Shown here: piece after piece, positions 54,282 through 62,934 of the stretch
Layout of the letters: every line of letters begins with the position of its first letter
Position numbering within the stretch: the stretch's first letter is position 1
Source of the DNA: Arthrobacter sp. MA-N2
GTDB lineage: Bacteria; Actinomycetota; Actinomycetes; Actinomycetales; Micrococcaceae
Direction: 5' to 3'
DNA: 64,000 nt
NCBI RefSeq assembly: GCF_000517125.1
Contig: NZ_KI912155.1
Location: forward strand, 1,360,924 to 1,424,923
Notes under the pieces: generated by a model
Database searches by the model: none
Told to the model about the DNA's origin: nothing
The model's input: only the letters and a program-made list of their open reading frames with translations
Program-made: the position numbers and the translations under genes

Positions 54282-55359
54282 TCTCCCAGATCCTTTCGCG
54301 GTTACGGCGAAGGAGCAGGAAGAAGACTGGTGCGCCGATCAAGGCGGTGAGGACGCCTAACGGGATTTCACCGGCGGTCGCCGTCCGCGCCACGGTGTCC
54401 ACCAGGACGACGTAGGCCGCACCCAGCAGGAAGGACACGGGAAGCAAGATGCGGTGATCGGGACCCACCCACATGCGGGCCAGATGCGGAACCACGAGAC
54501 CAACCCAGCTCACAGCGCCGCTGACCGCGACCGCTCCAGCCACGATCAGGGCCACCGCGAGCAGCACCACCCAGCGCAGCGGCCGCGGCCGCACGCCCAA
54601 GGCCGCGGCGTCGTCGTCGCCCAAGGAGAGCACGTTGATCCGCCAGCGCAGGGCAAAGAGTACGACGGCGCCGCCCAGGATGGGGACCACGGCAACTAGC
54701 ACTTTGGTGAAGGTAGCCGTGGCAACGCTGCCGAGCAGCCAGAACACGATGGCGGGCAGGGTGGTGTTGGGGTCCGCGACATACGTCACCAATGCGACCA
54801 GGGCCGAGAAGAACGAGCCGGTCACCACACCGCCGAGCACGACCATCAACATCGGCGTTCCCCCGCGGCCCGAGGTGATCAGGAACAAGGTTGCGAGAGC
54901 GATCAGCCCGAACGCGAATGACCCGGTGACGAGGAGTGCGGATTCCAGACCCAGGAGGAGCGCGAGTGCACCACCGAAGGATGCTCCGGCAGAGACGCCG
55001 ATGATTTCGGGGCTGACGAGGGGGTTGCGGAATACGGCCTGCAGGGCTGCGCCGCCGAGCGCCAGGCCGCCGCCCACCAGCGCCGCCAGGAGGATCCGCG
55101 GCATCCGCACGAGGAGCACGATGTTCTGTTCCGTGGCGTTCGCTTCGGTAGGAAACGGGGCGATCCGGGAGGTCAGGATCTCGATGACGTGCCCGAGCGG
55201 AACGCTGTAGCGACCGAGCGCTAGCGCTACAAGTCCTGTGGTGACAAGGAACAGAGCAGCAAGGGCGAGGGGAACGACGGCGGCCGGTTCGCGCCGCTGG
55301 TCGCGCGGCTTGGCTCGGTCGTGACGACGCAGGCGGGGAGGGCTGGTTTCATCAAGCAT
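54274..55359 (-). CDS. FecCD-type ABC permease
   Basis: The 361-residue permease has about nine or ten helices and FecCD marks: LVGGGLALGGAALQAVFRNPLVSPEIIGVSAGASFGGALALLLG, and near the C-terminus AVSWVGLVVPHLARMWVGPDHRILLPVS. It imports iron-siderophore, heme or cobalamin together with the binding protein and ATPase on either side. The basic N-terminus (RRHDRAKPRDQRRE) is cytoplasmic. It overlaps both neighbours by eight bases. Confidence 0.93.
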   Translation of the reverse strand: MLDETSPPRLRRHDRAKPRDQRREPAAVVPLALAALFLVTTGLVALALGRYSVPLGHVIEILTSRIAPFPTEANATEQNIVLLVRMPRILLAALVGGGLALGGAALQAVFRNPLVSPEIIGVSAGASFGGALALLLGLESALLVTGSFAFGLIALATLFLITSGRGGTPMLMVVLGGVVTGSFFSALVALVTYVADPNTTLPAIVFWLLGSVATATFTKVLVAVVPILGGAVVLFALRWRINVLSLGDDDAAALGVRPRPLRWVVLLAVALIVAGAVAVSGAVSWVGLVVPHLARMWVGPDHRILLPVSFLLGAAYVVLVDTVARTATAGEIPLGVLTALIGAPVFFLLLRRNRERIWESA

Positions 55360-56533
55360 TGAATTGCTGGTAGTTGGCGGATGCGCTGTTGTTGGTGGTC
55401 CACAGGATTTTGTCCAACTCGGCGGCCGTGGGCTGGTGGTTGTAGAGGAAGCTGAAGTATTCGCTCACCGTGCTCCGCAGCGGCGACTTTTCCTGCGGGA
55501 AGGCGATGTCGGCGAGCCAGTGCCACATGAGCGGCGATTCCTGGCCGGGGGGATCCCAGCGGTACCCGCCGAGGGGCACTTTGTAGACCCGGCGCGAGCG
55601 GACCGCGGAAACGTTCTGCCACACGGGGTCAGCGTAGATGTCTTGGGGCATCGCGTTGTCGAAATTGCCCAGAAGTATGACCTCAGGATCCCACTTGAGC
55701 ACCTGTTCCACGTCCAGGCCGATCATCCCCGAGCCTGGCAACGGGTCTTTTCCGGTGGCGGTGTTGGTGGCCCCGATGAGCTTGATGTAGAAGTCGTTGT
55801 AGCTGTTGGCCCCTGCAACTTTGAGGCCGCCCGTGAACCTGTTGAAGTACAGAATGCTCGGGCCTTTGCTGGTGCGTGCAGCTGCCTGTGAGGTGATAGC
55901 GGCCAGTTCCTGGTCACTCCTGGCCTTGATCTGGACGGCACGCTCGGGCTTTCCCAGCATTGCGGCGAACATCGCGATCCAGGCGTCGACGTCTTGTTGC
56001 GTACCGGTGTTTTTCAGGCCGACGACGGTGAGTCCTGCCTTCTCGAGCGGCTCGACGAGCTGCGCATCAGACCATTGGATCACGACGTCGGGATTCAGCG
56101 CCCGCACGCTCTCTACGTTCGGGGTGAAATCCTGCGCGGCGATGTCGTGGGGGATATCGAGGGCGTGGGGAAACATGGTTCCCATGACGCCGTCGCGCAT
56201 GGCCACCCACGAAACGTTGTGCATGGCGGCCAAGTGGTCCGAGCTCTGGTCCACGGCGACGAGAAGGGAGGCCGCCGGCATCGGAATGGTGACAACCCGC
56301 GTGACGGGACGCGCAAACGTAGCCGTCTTGCCGCGTTGGTCAGTCACGCTGATGCTCGGGGCGGTGGAAGCGGACGGCTGGGTGGAAGCGGACGACGGCG
56401 GCGCGGAGCCGGCTGGTCCGTTACATCCGGCCAGGAACGCTGCGGAGCCGCCGGCCACGAGGATTTGGAGGGCAGTGCGGCGGTCTAGCTCGGAGGATCC
56501 CATGTTTTGACCCGTCTGTGCGTCGGTCTTCAC
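55352..56533 (-). CDS. Periplasmic-binding lipoprotein of the iron/heme/cobalamin importer
   Basis: The 393-residue protein has a twin-arginine-like segment (DRRTALQIL) and lipobox AFLAGC at about residues 32-37, then a long Ser/Ala/Pro linker, then a BtuF/FhuD-like two-lobe fold (VTRVVTIPMPAASLLVAVDQ, ALNPDVVIQWSDA, WDPEVILLGN, RVYKVPLGG). A nearby start at MGSSELD is possible. The ligand could be a siderophore, heme or cobalamin; the sequence does not decide. It is the first gene of the operon. Confidence 0.9.
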   Translation of the reverse strand: MKTDAQTGQNMGSSELDRRTALQILVAGGSAAFLAGCNGPAGSAPPSSASTQPSASTAPSISVTDQRGKTATFARPVTRVVTIPMPAASLLVAVDQSSDHLAAMHNVSWVAMRDGVMGTMFPHALDIPHDIAAQDFTPNVESVRALNPDVVIQWSDAQLVEPLEKAGLTVVGLKNTGTQQDVDAWIAMFAAMLGKPERAVQIKARSDQELAAITSQAAARTSKGPSILYFNRFTGGLKVAGANSYNDFYIKLIGATNTATGKDPLPGSGMIGLDVEQVLKWDPEVILLGNFDNAMPQDIYADPVWQNVSAVRSRRVYKVPLGGYRWDPPGQESPLMWHWLADIAFPQEKSPLRSTVSEYFSFLYNHQPTAAELDKILWTTNNSASANYQQFNA

Positions 56534-56654
56534 AGCATCCGCTCGTAGCGTTTGGGTGTCAACGATTTTGCCGTCGCAAGCCGAGCGCGAATCCCTTGTC
56601 CCGGGTCTGCCCCGGTGCTAGTTTCAAGGGACCCTTGCAGAAGGTGGCCACGCG

Positions 56655-57428
56655 ATGATCGCCGATGGTGCGCAGTTGTTCGTCCGCTACGCTTATCCTC
56701 CGAATGCCCGGGGCAGCTGCGGGCCCCCGGACAGTGATGCGCTGCTGCACTACGGCCAGTCCGGCGTCACTGATCAGGGACTGCGGGAACTGGCCAAGGG
56801 TTTCGCGGGGGCGTGGCCGTACTTGGAACTCATAGCGGGTTCCATAGGGATAGTTGACCCGCTTGATGCCCGCGTGGTGGAGGCTTATTGGGTGGGCAAC
56901 AGCCTGTTGGATTCCGTGGGCATCAGGAACATCGGGAATTCGATGGAGGATCGCTTCCGGGCCCGCACTGGCCTGCAGTTCCCGCACTTGGTGGAGGGCG
57001 TCCTGGCAGGTGGAGTGCCGCACCACAGTTTCCACGTCTTTGAGATCTATCCCTGGCTGGGATTGCTCCGCGATGAGCGGCGGTATGCAACTGCTTTGAA
57101 CGTCCTGGACCGGTGCCGAATCCGCTGGGGCGAGGTCCTGGCCATCACTGGCGACGAGGCTGTAGTTAGCTCGAGGCCGCTCGTGTGGGACGGAGTAACG
57201 CTGGGCGTAGGCGAACCCGTGGTGGAATCCGCCAAATTTGCCGTCAACGGAACCGGATTCATCGCCGGGCTGAGCGTTGGCGACACCGTCTCACTGCACT
57301 GGGACTGGGTATGTGACCGGATCACTCCGCATCAACTCCAGCAGCTCAAGCACTTCACTGCGCGCCACCTCAAGATCGCCAACACCGGTGTTGAACACCG
57401 TGGCGCCGCGATCGCGCTGGAACGTTAG
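56655..57428 (+). CDS. DUF6390 family protein
   Basis: The 257-residue protein has the conserved start RYAYPPNARGSCGPPDSDALL, GFAGAWPYLELIAGSIGIVDPLDARVVEAYWVGNSLLD and FHVFEIYPWLGLLR, a family I know as DUF6390, usually found near hydrogenase maturation genes. No catalytic motif is obvious. Here it is isolated between the importer and the accessory region, with no hydrogenase genes. AGAAGGTGG precedes the ATG. Confidence 0.75.
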   Translation: MIADGAQLFVRYAYPPNARGSCGPPDSDALLHYGQSGVTDQGLRELAKGFAGAWPYLELIAGSIGIVDPLDARVVEAYWVGNSLLDSVGIRNIGNSMEDRFRARTGLQFPHLVEGVLAGGVPHHSFHVFEIYPWLGLLRDERRYATALNVLDRCRIRWGEVLAITGDEAVVSSRPLVWDGVTLGVGEPVVESAKFAVNGTGFIAGLSVGDTVSLHWDWVCDRITPHQLQQLKHFTARHLKIANTGVEHRGAAIALER

Positions 57429-57745
57429 GTGCGAAGGCAAGGGAATCGCGTTTTGTCGTCTGTGACTGTTAGTTCGAGGGGCGGGTAACACCAAATTCCT
57501 GGGCGATCTGTTCGACCGTAGCCGGGCTTATGCTGCGCGGCGAGAGCCGGTCGGTGCATTTCAAAACTCACAGCCAAGCTCCCATTTCTCCGTCATTTCG
57601 GACGGGGTTCCGGCTATTCATTCGATGTGAGGGATGACGGCGGCATGCTTGGCATCGTCACGTATGCCCGGGCCGGAAACACCTCGGCAAACACAAGACC
57701 CCAACGTGGAACACCATGCTGAGGGAAAACCAAGGGAGAACCGCA
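57429..57745. other. Gap at the start of the accessory region
   Basis: This 317-base gap has a possible serine-recombinase tail on the minus strand (57469-57560) and the leader of the DUF1508 gene. Nothing else was recognised. Confidence 0.4.
57469..57560 (-). pseudogene. Possible serine-recombinase C-terminal helix-turn-helix fragment
   Basis: The minus strand reads DRLSPRSISPATVEQIAQEFGVTRPSN and stops. The pattern resembles the C-terminal helix-turn-helix of resolvase/invertase proteins (AxELGVSRPTxY). The upstream part in the same frame has no catalytic-domain similarity. The match is short, so this is tentative, but another resolvase fragment lies 1 kb away. Confidence 0.35.
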
Positions 57746-57955
57746 ATGACCTCTCAATTCAATCTCCACCTTGACGCGGACGCTGGTCTGCGGTTCGAAC
57801 TCGTCACCGGAAATGGGGACGTACTCCTCACCTCCAAGGCTTTCGAGGACGAGGACGCAGCAATCGCAGCGATCTGGTCGGTGCGCGAGGCAGCGGCCAA
57901 AGGGCGCATCGTTGATCTCACCGGATCGGTACCGGAAAACCACCTTTCCGACTAA
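57746..57955 (+). CDS. YegP-like DUF1508 small protein
   Basis: The 69-residue protein is one DUF1508 unit: FELVTGNGDVLLTSKAFEDEDAAIAAIWSVREAA matches the family consensus (FxLxAxNGxVIxxSxxYxxxxxAxxGIxSVxxNA). Family members are small beta-alpha proteins, sometimes tied to stress. GGGAGAA lies eight bases before the ATG; an ATG 30 bases earlier is less likely. The gene stands alone in accessory DNA. Confidence 0.75.
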   Translation: MTSQFNLHLDADAGLRFELVTGNGDVLLTSKAFEDEDAAIAAIWSVREAAAKGRIVDLTGSVPENHLSD

Positions 57956-58144
57956 GCCATGGTCCCGGGCCTGAACCAATCGATCCCCGACGATGTCCTG
58001 AACACCGTCACGCTCCAAGAAAGCTTGTGAAGGCGCGCAGGGAGAAACATTCATATGGGTCGAATTGACCGTTTGTGGGACTGTCGCGAGGATGGATGCT
58101 CGTGTCATCCCCCCGCCTGTGACTAGCGCTGAGTTTCATACCAT
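57956..58144. other. Short gap before the candidate miniature element
   Basis: No gene was recognised in these 189 bases. With the following 168 bases they complete the stretch between the DUF1508 gene and the tiny membrane-protein ORF. Confidence 0.3.
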
Positions 58145-58452
58145 GAGGTTGTGAACGCGGTAACCTCGAAGCGTGCTCCGCGCGCGGACGCGGCAGCAGC
58201 CGCGATCGATAGGGTCGGTGTACCGTCAGGAACAAGTCCCCGCGGCGCCGGAGATCACGTACCAGAGTCTTCGTCGCACCCCATGGAGACTCAGCGACTC
58301 GTTTGAGGAGAGATGACAACAGTGGGAATCACCCCAGGCGCCTTGGTCGCAGTCTTTGTCACCCTGTTCGTGGTCTTTGTCGCTTTGTACGTCGTCCGCC
58401 GAAGGAAGTGACCACTCGGCGGCCAAGTCCCTCAGCCCGCGTTCACAACCTC
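58145..58452. mobile_element. Candidate 308-bp miniature element with 16-bp terminal inverted repeats
   Basis: GAGGTTGTGAACGCGG at 58145-58160 is repeated in exact inverted orientation at 58437-58452. The 276-base interior contains one tiny membrane-protein ORF and no transposase. No target duplication is visible in the immediate flanks. The perfect arms and a resolvase fragment 100 bases away suggest a non-autonomous mobile element or a deletion derivative of one. Confidence 0.45.
58313..58411 (+). CDS. Tiny single-span membrane protein
   Basis: The 32-residue ORF (MTTVGITPGALVAVFVTLFV through VRRRK) has one predicted membrane helix ending in a basic RRRK, giving an N-out, C-in or positive-inside orientation. 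AGGAG lies very close to the ATG; a GTG nine bases later (58322) has GGAGAG at a better distance, giving 29 residues. It lies inside the candidate miniature element. Small hydrophobic peptides of this kind can be toxins or regulators; there is no proof. Confidence 0.45.
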   Translation: MTTVGITPGALVAVFVTLFVVFVALYVVRRRK

Positions 58453-58544
58453 ACGGGAAGAACAGCTAAGGAATCTGATTATCCGGAAATTCATTACCGA
58501 CAGTTTGACCGCGATGGCGGGGTCCTCGCTTTCGCGAGCGTAAT

Positions 58545-58685
58545 CGCTGCGAACTCGTGCACCTGAGGTCCATCTCGGACGGCATCGACCCGGCGACCTC
58601 GACCAGCCGAATGATGCTGAACATGCTCGCGACCTTGGCCGAGTACGAGCGCGAGCTGATCGTAGAACGCGCCAACGCCGGGTGA
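58545..58685 (+). pseudogene. Serine recombinase (resolvase/invertase) catalytic-domain fragment
   Basis: The plus strand reads ELVHLRSISDGIDPATSTSR and MMLNMLATLAEYERELIVERANAG before a stop. This is the highly conserved centre of resolvase catalytic domains (LxSxxDxIDTSTPxGRMMxxxxAxLAEFERxLIxERT). The catalytic serine N-terminus and the DNA-binding tail are missing. It is a fossil of a Tn3-type resolvase or similar. Confidence 0.85.
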
Positions 58686-58848
58686 GTATGTCAACTAGTT
58701 TCAGGACCACTGAGACGGCTTGAACCAGGACCACCCACTACCCTGCTGGCCTGAGTGCTGGACCTTGCCACCTCGGGAGGCGGCGGGCGCAGCAGGCTAA
58801 GGCTTCCGCGGTTCAAGCAGACCATGAACGAACTGCCATACTCTGACC

Positions 58849-59409
58849 ATGGCCGTTTACTTTGAGTGCACGACACGGGCGAGCACGCCCCAATCGGAAC
58901 TGTTTGACCGTGCCCGGAGTATCGACGCCCACAAGGACTCGATGGCGCAGTCTCGTGAGGAGGCGGTAGCCGGCGTCACGTCCGGGCTCATCTCTTTGGG
59001 TGAGGAAGTCACGTGGCGAGCCTGGCACTTCGGCGTTCCGCTTCACATGACGAGCCGGATCACCGAGATGGAGTCGCCGAACTATTTTGTGGATGAGCAG
59101 GTCAAAGGTCCGTTTCGGCGGTTTCGTCACGTCCATGAGTTCAGTCAGGATCCGGCGGGCACCACGATGATTGATCGGATCGAGTTCGCGGCACCGTTCG
59201 GCCCCATAGGGCGTCTGGTGGAGAGGCTGGTGCTGGCCCGCTACCTTCAAAAGCTAATCGAGACGCGGAATCGGCACCTTACCGAGGATCCCACTCGCGG
59301 ACAGTTCGTGTCAGTAGTCCAAGGGCACCCGGCTAACCTCCGGTTTGTTGGGCGATGGTGTGGGCGAGTCGGTAAGAGTCTGTCCCGGTTTCGATGGTGG
59401 GGCCATTGA
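58849..59409 (+). CDS. SRPBCC-family protein with aberrant C-terminus
   Basis: The first about 144 residues match a SRPBCC/polyketide-cyclase-like family: DSMAQSREEAVAGVTSGLISLGEEVTWRAWHFGVPLHMTSRITEMESPNYFVDEQVKGPFRRFRHVHEFS and IDRIEFAAPFGPIGRLVERLVLARYLQKLIETRNRHL. Family members normally stop soon after RNRHL. Here the frame continues about 40 residues opposite an istB remnant, so the real 3' end was replaced by the insertion. The protein may still fold. There is no clear Shine-Dalgarno before the ATG, and function is unknown. Confidence 0.65.
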   Translation: MAVYFECTTRASTPQSELFDRARSIDAHKDSMAQSREEAVAGVTSGLISLGEEVTWRAWHFGVPLHMTSRITEMESPNYFVDEQVKGPFRRFRHVHEFSQDPAGTTMIDRIEFAAPFGPIGRLVERLVLARYLQKLIETRNRHLTEDPTRGQFVSVVQGHPANLRFVGRWCGRVGKSLSRFRWWGH

Positions 59410-59590
59410 ACGTAAGCTTGTCCACGATCGCGGCGCACAACCTGGGGTCGGTGAAGGTCTTCGTCCACCCGGAGAACGATTCGTTGCTTGCGATGGCGAT
59501 GGAGTTCTTCTCTTCGCGTTCGGTGAGGACCTGGAAGAGGAGTCCGGCGCCGCGGCGGTCCAGTTCCATATAGCCGAGTTCTTGTCTTAA
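59333..59590 (-). pseudogene. istB: IstB (IS21 helper ATPase) C-terminal remnant
   Basis: The minus strand reads LLRQELGYMELDRRGAGLLFQVL, then REEKNSIAIASNESFSGWTK, FTDPRLCAAIVDKLTFNG and ETGTDSYRLAHT, which is the C-terminal third of IS21-family IstB ATPases, including the LGYxxLDRRGA Walker-B-side motif and SNxxFxxW. The Walker A half and the IstA transposase are missing. It overlaps the 3' end of the SRPBCC ORF on one side and meets the stop of the HEPN-protein gene on the other, so an IS21 insertion was followed by deletion. Confidence 0.85.
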
Positions 59591-60672
59591 GAGTCCGTGG
59601 CTGAAGCAGCCCCCGCGAGGGAGGCGAGGGCATGGTCAAGATCTGCCACTGGATGCTTTGCGTGCTCGCTAAGCCAGGTCAAGATGGGCACCAGGTAGAA
59701 GTTTAAGATCCATGTCCTAATGTCCAAATCGAGCTTCGCAGCGTCGCGGGCGACTCCCGTCGAGGGGTCCCGCATGAGTCCACCGTGGGCGTAGTCGGAT
59801 CGCGCGTCGTACCAGTCCATTAGCTGGATCCATTCCAGACACAGCCGCTCGGTCGTATCTGTCCCGTTCACGAGCTTCTTCAGAATCGTTCGGTGGCCGT
59901 TGTCCGCGGGGTCCTGCTTTAGCGCCTTGCAGATGTTTCGGTCGCGTCCGCAGAGAGAGTCATTTAGCCGACCACAACCGAAGAACGCACCGCGGCGGGC
60001 AAAGTGAAATGTCTGCGCACTCGTGGAACGGTCTGTGATCATGGCTTCCAAGGCTTGGACCCAGTGCATCACGTTCACGCTGTGGTTAAGCCCGATCAGA
60101 GCCTGGGACATGAGCTCTATTCCAACCGCAGCCTTGCTTTCAGCGCCCTCCGACGGAGTCAGGGTGGCTATGGCATCCGATGCAAAGGCGAATGCCTTTG
60201 ACGATCGAAATTCCTCGAGAATCTTTTCCGGTATCTCCACGCCTAGGACATGACCGTCCCTGTGCCAGCCCGGGGTGACATGTTCCCGTGTGCGTTGCAG
60301 AAACGATGTGTTGGCTGTCGACGTCTGCCCTGGGAGCCCGAACGCTGGATGAGCTGCTCCCATCCGTCCCTGATAGTGATAGAAGAGGCGCAACAAATGG
60401 ATGGCATTATCGGTCAAGGAAAAGGCTTCATCGCGTGAGTTCGCGGAAACCTCATAGAACGAACTCGCTGCGAGGTCCTCTAGAAATCTGCTGTGCCGCT
60501 CGTGTTGATGCTTGAATTTGTCGAGGCCAGGATCCAACGGGGGAATCTTGTTCGGCGCGTCGGCGCCGGGGATGAACGAGCCGGCTCCGATCTTGATCGC
60601 TGAGGAAATACGTAGCCCTTCCACGGGGAAGTAGAAAACAACGTCATCTCCGGGCTGTTCGCTTTCGACCAT
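59587..60672 (-). CDS. Apea-like HEPN-domain protein
   Basis: The 361-residue protein has no full match that I recognise, but its C-terminal part (about residues 285-345, LCLEWIQLMDWYDARSDYAHGGLM) carries the HEPN R-x4-H motif as RSDYAH with following GG, the Apea-type HEPN pattern. Helices before it include AVGIELMSQALIGLNHS and the region around LRLFYHYQGRMGA. HEPN proteins are often RNases in anti-phage or toxin systems. It lies 93 bases downstream of the tyrosine-recombinase pair on the same strand, like a cargo gene, and its 3' end abuts the istB remnant. Activity and partner are unknown. Confidence 0.6.
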   Translation of the reverse strand: MVESEQPGDDVVFYFPVEGLRISSAIKIGAGSFIPGADAPNKIPPLDPGLDKFKHQHERHSRFLEDLAASSFYEVSANSRDEAFSLTDNAIHLLRLFYHYQGRMGAAHPAFGLPGQTSTANTSFLQRTREHVTPGWHRDGHVLGVEIPEKILEEFRSSKAFAFASDAIATLTPSEGAESKAAVGIELMSQALIGLNHSVNVMHWVQALEAMITDRSTSAQTFHFARRGAFFGCGRLNDSLCGRDRNICKALKQDPADNGHRTILKKLVNGTDTTERLCLEWIQLMDWYDARSDYAHGGLMRDPSTGVARDAAKLDLDIRTWILNFYLVPILTWLSEHAKHPVADLDHALASLAGAASATDS

Positions 60673-60765
60673 GGATGAACCCTAGCGCGCCGGCGGACGG
60701 ACCCATCCAACGCCGGACCGGGCAGGAACGTCCTGTGGCCGGTGGGTGCGGGGCCGCACGGACTC

Positions 60766-62934
60766 TTATCCGGCTGATTCGAGGGCGTGGGCTACGTCGT
60801 CGTCGAGTTCTTGGGCTCGGTGGAGTGCACTGCGGAGCCGTTCGATCTCGAGCTCCCGGGCTGCGATCTGTCCTGAGGGTTCTCCTGTTTCGCGTGCTTT
60901 GGCCAGGGCGCGGGTGTGGGAGGCGATCATTCGGCGAAAAACGGGTGCGGCGGATTTCTTTGGTTGCGCGTGGGTGCATCCGAGGCAGACGAGACCGCGG
61001 CTGCAGTGCTCGCCTGTCGGTAGCGCGCAAAGGTGTGTGCCCATGTCACGGAGGCTGCAGCTTGCGCTGAATGCTCTCCATTCCTCGGCGGTTGGTGCCC
61101 GGAGCGCGGCGTCGTCGTAGATGTCTGTGTAGAGTCCGCGCATGCTGGCCCGGTAGCCTTCGACGATGGTGTCGGGGTAGGTCTTGGCGTAGATCATTAC
61201 TGTGTCGATGCCGGCATGGCCGAGCAGGGCCGCGATGACGTGCACCGGGGTGTTGTTATTCAGGTGTTCCGTGGCGAAAGCCCGCCTGCAGTCGTGTGGA
61301 GACAGCCGCAGCGGTGCCCCGTCCGCGTGCCGCGCGCCAGCTTCTACTGAGAGTGCTTGGAGCCGTTGGCGCACTGCCTGGATCGACATCGCGCTTGGAT
61401 GGCCTGACCCCTGCAGCAGGTATGGAGCGGTGGGCAGTGGAACTTTGGCGCTCTCGTCACGGCGGTCGCATGGCGGCACTGCATCGGAGCGGTAGAACCC
61501 TTTGACGTGGGCGATGATTTCGGCGATCACGCGCCCGAGGCCGTCGCCGATCGGGATGACCCGTGCCCGGTCGTACTTCGACGGCTTGATGTGGAGCATG
61601 TAGTAGACCCGGCCGTCGGGAAGATGGCGTTTGAGCACGTCGAGCGTCGTTAGCTCACACGCTTCTTCGACCCTCAGACCGCTGGTCAGGAGCAGTTCGA
61701 GCAATGCCCAATCCCAGAACCGGTCGCGTTCGGCCCTTAGGGCTTTCCGGTCGCCCGGACCGGTCTCGAGCTGCTGTGCGGCTTCGTGCCAGCGGCGCAA
61801 AGCGAAAGCGCGGATGTTCGGGATCTCGCGGCTCAGGTCCATTACCGTTGCTGTCATTCGTGCCGTGGTTCGAGCCCGTGCAGCGGCGAACCCACCATCA
61901 TTAAGATCGTGCGTCGTCAGCGGGACCACTGTAGGCACGTGGCCAGCGAGCTCGGAGCCTGGTTCGGTGCCCCACGTGCACAAGTCGGTGAAGAACGACC
62001 GGACATCCACAAGCCAGTCGTAGGTGGTTGTCCGGTCGGCAGTGCCCTTCGTTGCCGTGCTCCGCTGGACGGTTCGGGCGGTAGCCAGCGCCCAGGGCAC
62101 GAATCCGCGTGCGTGCCGCGGAAGGACGTTCCGGCACTCGGTGACCTCGGGATGTTCTTCCCTCAGGTATTTCCAGAAGTAGGCCAGGGAGCGGATCTTC
62201 GTCCGGAGCGTGCTGTAGTTGGCGCTGATGCGCTGTGAGTAGGCATTCATGTAAGCGACGGTGACCGCCTGGAATGGCTCCGGAACACCGGCTTGAACCA
62301 GTTCCGGGATCGATCGGGGAGGTCGCGCCTTATGGCGCGTTGTGCCGCGTCGCGGCGACCGGTCGAAGACGCCAAGCAGGCACAACGCCGCATCCAGAAT
62401 GTCGGTGCCGTTTGCACCTTTGCTGGGTATCCGCAGGTCATCGTCGGTCAGCTCGGACAGGCTGTCGTAGTCGCACGCGACCATTAGCCGCAGGGCAGTG
62501 CGGACCGCCCTTGACCGCCCCTTCGGCGACGCCCATGAGATCTGCCCGCAGGCAACAATCAGGCGCTCCCTCGCCTGCCGCAGCGGATCCTCCGGTGGCA
62601 GGACCCGCACCCAAGTCTCGACTCTCACGGCGGCTGCCATGGCCCAGCTCGGGCGCACGAATCGTCCCATAAACAGCGCCCTGCCACGTTCGGGCGAGTG
62701 TCGGATGAGATCCGGTTCGATGACTTCCCACCATTGCTGCAGCGTCGCACACCCAGCAGGCGGAGACTTCAGGAGCCGTTCAGTCGCCTGGCGGGCCTCA
62801 CGCCGACGCCGCGGATCCCACTCCCACGATTCGATGGCCAGAACCACCGGATCCATCACCACTTTGGGATCGAACGGCTCATTCCTGAGCTCCCGGGCCG
62901 GGCGCATCCCGGTCCCCGAAAGCGCCTCCATCAC
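60766..62934 (-). CDS. Large tyrosine recombinase (TnpB-like of Tn554-type)
   Basis: The 722-residue site-specific recombinase has an unusually long N-terminal region, a core-binding domain (YSQRISANYSTLRTKIRSLAYFWKYL) and the catalytic domain with Arg in TSGLRVEEACELT, Lys region IKPSKYDRARVIPI, His-x-x-Arg in SPHDCRRAFATEHL, and His plus Tyr in LLGHAGIDTVMIYAKTY. A zinc-like Cys cluster (CSLRDMGTHLCALPTGEHCSRGLVCLGC) and a coiled-coil tail follow. The ATG overlaps the TGA of the upstream recombinase by four bases. Size, order and overlap resemble TnpB of Tn554; an autonomous TnpC was not seen, the coiled coil may replace it. Confidence 0.88.
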   Translation of the reverse strand: MMEALSGTGMRPARELRNEPFDPKVVMDPVVLAIESWEWDPRRRREARQATERLLKSPPAGCATLQQWWEVIEPDLIRHSPERGRALFMGRFVRPSWAMAAAVRVETWVRVLPPEDPLRQARERLIVACGQISWASPKGRSRAVRTALRLMVACDYDSLSELTDDDLRIPSKGANGTDILDAALCLLGVFDRSPRRGTTRHKARPPRSIPELVQAGVPEPFQAVTVAYMNAYSQRISANYSTLRTKIRSLAYFWKYLREEHPEVTECRNVLPRHARGFVPWALATARTVQRSTATKGTADRTTTYDWLVDVRSFFTDLCTWGTEPGSELAGHVPTVVPLTTHDLNDGGFAAARARTTARMTATVMDLSREIPNIRAFALRRWHEAAQQLETGPGDRKALRAERDRFWDWALLELLLTSGLRVEEACELTTLDVLKRHLPDGRVYYMLHIKPSKYDRARVIPIGDGLGRVIAEIIAHVKGFYRSDAVPPCDRRDESAKVPLPTAPYLLQGSGHPSAMSIQAVRQRLQALSVEAGARHADGAPLRLSPHDCRRAFATEHLNNNTPVHVIAALLGHAGIDTVMIYAKTYPDTIVEGYRASMRGLYTDIYDDAALRAPTAEEWRAFSASCSLRDMGTHLCALPTGEHCSRGLVCLGCTHAQPKKSAAPVFRRMIASHTRALAKARETGEPSGQIAARELEIERLRSALHRAQELDDDVAHALESAG

